DNA from: Phyllobacteriaceae bacterium
GTDB lineage: Bacteria > Pseudomonadota > Alphaproteobacteria > Rhizobiales > Ancalomicrobiaceae
Assembly: GCA_012517025.1 (NCBI GenBank)
Contig: JAAYVT010000289.1
Coordinates: forward strand, 1 to 16,260
DNA: 16,260 nt
Direction of reading: 5' to 3'
In this document: positions 14,518 to 16,260 of the stretch, one piece after another
Layout: each line of letters begins with the position of its first letter
Position numbering within the stretch: the first letter of the stretch is position 1
Translations under genes and position numbers: made by a program
The notes under the pieces: generated by a model
What the model saw: the letters and a program-made list of their open reading frames with translations, nothing else
Told to the model about the DNA's origin: nothing
Database searches by the model: none

Positions 14518-15609
14518 ATGACCGATCGGATCACCGTTTGGCTGGACGTGAGTACCGGGGCGACCGCATCGGCGGTCGCATCGGCGATCCTCGCGGCCGT
14601 TCCGACGTTGCGGGAGCCGGTTCGCGACGATCTGCGGATGGCTCTCCCTTCGATCGACGAACCCTTCGGATCCGAACTCGTCACGGGAAGCCGCGCGTGG
14701 CGGCTCGCCGACACGATCCACGGCGACGAGGTCTTCGATCGTCTCATCGGCAGCAGCAGCGGCGACGGCGTCGGCTGCGTCGCACGCGCCGTCTCGGAGC
14801 GTATCGCCGCGGCGGGTCGGGTCCTGCCGCCGGAGGAGACGGCGGCCGGCGTCGTGGCGATTGCGGCGATCGATTCGATCCTTCGTCACGACGCGGCGAT
14901 CGACTATGTCGTCGGCGACATTCCGATCGCCAGCGTCGCCGCGCCCGGCGTCGCGGCGATCCTGACCGGCCTTCGCCTCGTCGACGCACCCGGCCGACCG
15001 CTCGGTCTGCTCGATGCCGCGGTTCTGGCCGAACTCGCCGCGCGCGGCGACCGCACCGTCGGAGGGGGGCTCCTCATCGGGTCCGGCGTCGGCGTCGATC
15101 GCGTCGGCGGTCACGAGATCGCCGTCACGGCTCTCGTGCTGGAAGGCGCCGACCACGCCGACGAAGTGGTGGTGATCGAATTCGAGATCGACGACATGAC
15201 CGGCGAGGAGATCGGAACCGCAGCCGAGCGTCTGCGTGCCGTCGACGGTGTGCTCGACTTGTCGCTCGGCCAACGCATCGGCAAGAAGCACCGCCCTTCG
15301 ACCGACTTTCGCCTGCTGGTCCGGCCGGCGGCACGGGCGGCCGTCGAGAGGGCCTGCTTTCTGGAGACCAGCACCATCGGCCTGCGCCACAGATTGGAAC
15401 GGCGTAGTCGGCTCGAGCGTCGTGCGGCCACGGTGCGGATCGGCGACGTCGGCGTCCCGGTCAAGATCGTGCTGCGACCGAATGGCGACGAAACCACCAA
15501 GGTGGAGAGCGACGCGATCGCGCATCATACCAATCTCGCGGCACGGCGATCGGCCAAGCTCGTCGCCGAAAAGGGCGACGACGGGTGCCGAGGAGTGGAT
15601 GCGGAATGA
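14518..15609 (+). CDS. larC: LarC, nickel insertion enzyme (cyclometallase), divergent
   Basis: 363 residues. LarC inserts nickel into pyridinium-3,5-bisthiocarboxylate mononucleotide, using CTP, to form the NPN cofactor. The C-terminal half is clear: EFEIDDMTGEEIG (221-233), IGKKHRP (254-260, like MKKNRPG), ETSTIGLR (283-290) and a VPVKIV strand. The N-terminal half is weaker: WLDVSTGATASA at the place of FDCFSGISGDM, and AAIDSILRHDAAIDYVVGDIPIAS near the usual DSIvDivG region. It is shorter than typical LarC (about 400 aa or more) and I see no His-rich linker. Both halves are in one frame, unlike the frameshifted L. plantarum gene. The ATG at 14518 has a modest GAGAGAA upstream. It overlaps larB by ATGA and is divergent from the catabolic operon. 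Confidence 0.87.
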   Translation: MTDRITVWLDVSTGATASAVASAILAAVPTLREPVRDDLRMALPSIDEPFGSELVTGSRAWRLADTIHGDEVFDRLIGSSSGDGVGCVARAVSERIAAAGRVLPPEETAAGVVAIAAIDSILRHDAAIDYVVGDIPIASVAAPGVAAILTGLRLVDAPGRPLGLLDAAVLAELAARGDRTVGGGLLIGSGVGVDRVGGHEIAVTALVLEGADHADEVVVIEFEIDDMTGEEIGTAAERLRAVDGVLDLSLGQRIGKKHRPSTDFRLLVRPAARAAVERACFLETSTIGLRHRLERRSRLERRAATVRIGDVGVPVKIVLRPNGDETTKVESDAIAHHTNLAARRSAKLVAEKGDDGCRGVDAE

Positions 15610-16250
15610 GTGACTTCGTCATCGATTGGGAGCGGGAGCGACGCACGGGGGTGGGTGAAGCCGTCCTCTGCGAATGGAAGTCGGCGGCTCAGATCGAATC
15701 CGTCGTCGCCGGTGCCTCCAGCCGTCTCCTGCTGACGCGCCTCGCCGAGGAGAAACACGCCGCTCTGTCGCTCGAATGCCGCGGTGCGCTCGACTTCGAC
15801 CCGATCTCTCGGACTGCTGTTCTCGGCGGGCCGGGCGACGGATCGCCCCTCGTCGGTGCCGGTGTGGTCTGTGCGGGCACGAGCGACCTGCCGGTGGCGC
15901 GCGAGGCGGCACGCACGCTCGCGTTCCATGGATTCGCCGCTCCGATCGTCGCCGACGTCGGCGTCGCCGGCCTCTGGCGCCTGATGCAACGTATCGAGGA
16001 GATCCGCGGTCTGGACGTGGTGATCGCCGTGGCCGGCATGGAGGGGGCGCTCTTTTCCGTCCTCGCCGGACTGGTCGAGGCGCCGATCGTCGCGGTTCCG
16101 ACCTCCGTCGGCTACGGCACTTCGGCGGGCGGGGCGGCGGCGTTGTCCTCGGCCCTGTCGTCCTGCGCGCCGGGTGTGGTGACGGTCAATATCGACAACG
16201 GGTTCGGCGCGGCCTGCGCGGCGATCAAGATGCTGCGCCGTCGCCGTTGA
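15606..16250 (+). CDS. larB: LarB, nicotinate adenine dinucleotide carboxylase/hydrolase
   Basis: 214 residues. LarB carboxylates the pyridinium ring of NaAD at C5 and releases AMP, giving pyridinium-3,5-dicarboxylate mononucleotide, the first step of NPN synthesis. The PurE-like domain is intact: AGTSDLPVA (90-98), DVGVAG (117-122), AVAGMEGAL (141-149), VPTSVGYG (164-171) and NIDNGFGAA (195-203). C187 in SSCAPGVV matches the cysteine (Cys221 in L. plantarum) that bonds to the pyridine ring. The N-terminal arm, DWERERRTGVGEAVLCEWK, is the usual LarB opening. The start codon overlaps the larC stop (ATGA), so the pair is translationally coupled. The gene ends 10 bp before the window edge, and further genes of this operon may follow. 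Confidence 0.94.
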   Translation: MSDFVIDWERERRTGVGEAVLCEWKSAAQIESVVAGASSRLLLTRLAEEKHAALSLECRGALDFDPISRTAVLGGPGDGSPLVGAGVVCAGTSDLPVAREAARTLAFHGFAAPIVADVGVAGLWRLMQRIEEIRGLDVVIAVAGMEGALFSVLAGLVEAPIVAVPTSVGYGTSAGGAAALSSALSSCAPGVVTVNIDNGFGAACAAIKMLRRRR

Positions 16251-16260
16251 ACAGCCGAGA

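Noticed and set aside
14284..15528. 414-residue open frame antisense to larC
   Set aside because: Charged low-complexity composition and no motif; larC on the other strand has family motifs.
1..16260. tRNA, rRNA, CRISPR array, insertion sequence, prophage or origin
   Set aside because: No cloverleaf, regular direct-repeat array, transposase, integrase or DnaA-box cluster was seen by eye on either strand.

Overview
This is a GC-rich bacterial window with tightly packed genes, short or overlapping junctions and clear Shine-Dalgarno sites. The gene content (NifJ-type pyruvate:ferredoxin oxidoreductase, BenE-type transporter, meta-cleavage lower-pathway enzymes) fits a metabolically versatile Proteobacterium, perhaps an alphaproteobacterium, with microaerobic or anaerobic capacity. 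The taxonomy is inference only.

Layout. (a) 1-3009, plus strand: the 3' part of a very large pyruvate:ferredoxin oxidoreductase, then a 2[4Fe-4S] ferredoxin, closed by a long hairpin (3037-3090). (b) 13981 down to 3242, minus strand: eleven genes in one direction, probably a single operon. In order of transcription they are: a ferredoxin/BFD-like iron-sulfur protein; a 481-aa protein that looks like a very divergent LarA (nickel-pincer) enzyme; a degenerate quinolinate phosphoribosyltransferase-like protein; a molybdopterin-binding-fold protein with a histidine-rich tail; an M24 (creatinase/aminopeptidase-fold) protein without its metal ligands; 2-hydroxypenta-2,4-dienoate hydratase; acylating acetaldehyde dehydrogenase; 4-hydroxy-2-oxovalerate aldolase; a BenE-type permease; LarE; and a beta-carbonic anhydrase. 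(c) 14518-16250, plus strand, divergent: larC and larB, overlapping by ATGA. A 536-bp intergenic region separates (b) and (c). It carries a good sigma70-like promoter for the minus-strand operon and a palindrome matching the GntR/FadR operator pattern at the predicted transcription start.

How it may work together. LarB, LarE and LarC are the complete known route to the nickel-pincer nucleotide (NPN) cofactor: NaAD carboxylation, sulfur transfer, then CTP-dependent nickel insertion. Here they flank a catabolic operon whose recognisable enzymes turn 2-oxopent-4-enoate into pyruvate and acetyl-CoA. PFOR next door could oxidise the pyruvate. No ring-cleavage dioxygenase is present. The simplest reading is that an imported, possibly aromatic or cyclic, acid is processed by the LarA-like enzyme, its iron-sulfur partner and the pseudo-M24 protein into 2-hydroxypentadienoate. 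That is inference, and the substrate cannot be read from the sequence. The QPRTase-like and His-tailed proteins are unexplained and may alter, load or recycle the cofactor.

No tRNA, rRNA, CRISPR, insertion sequence or phage gene was seen.
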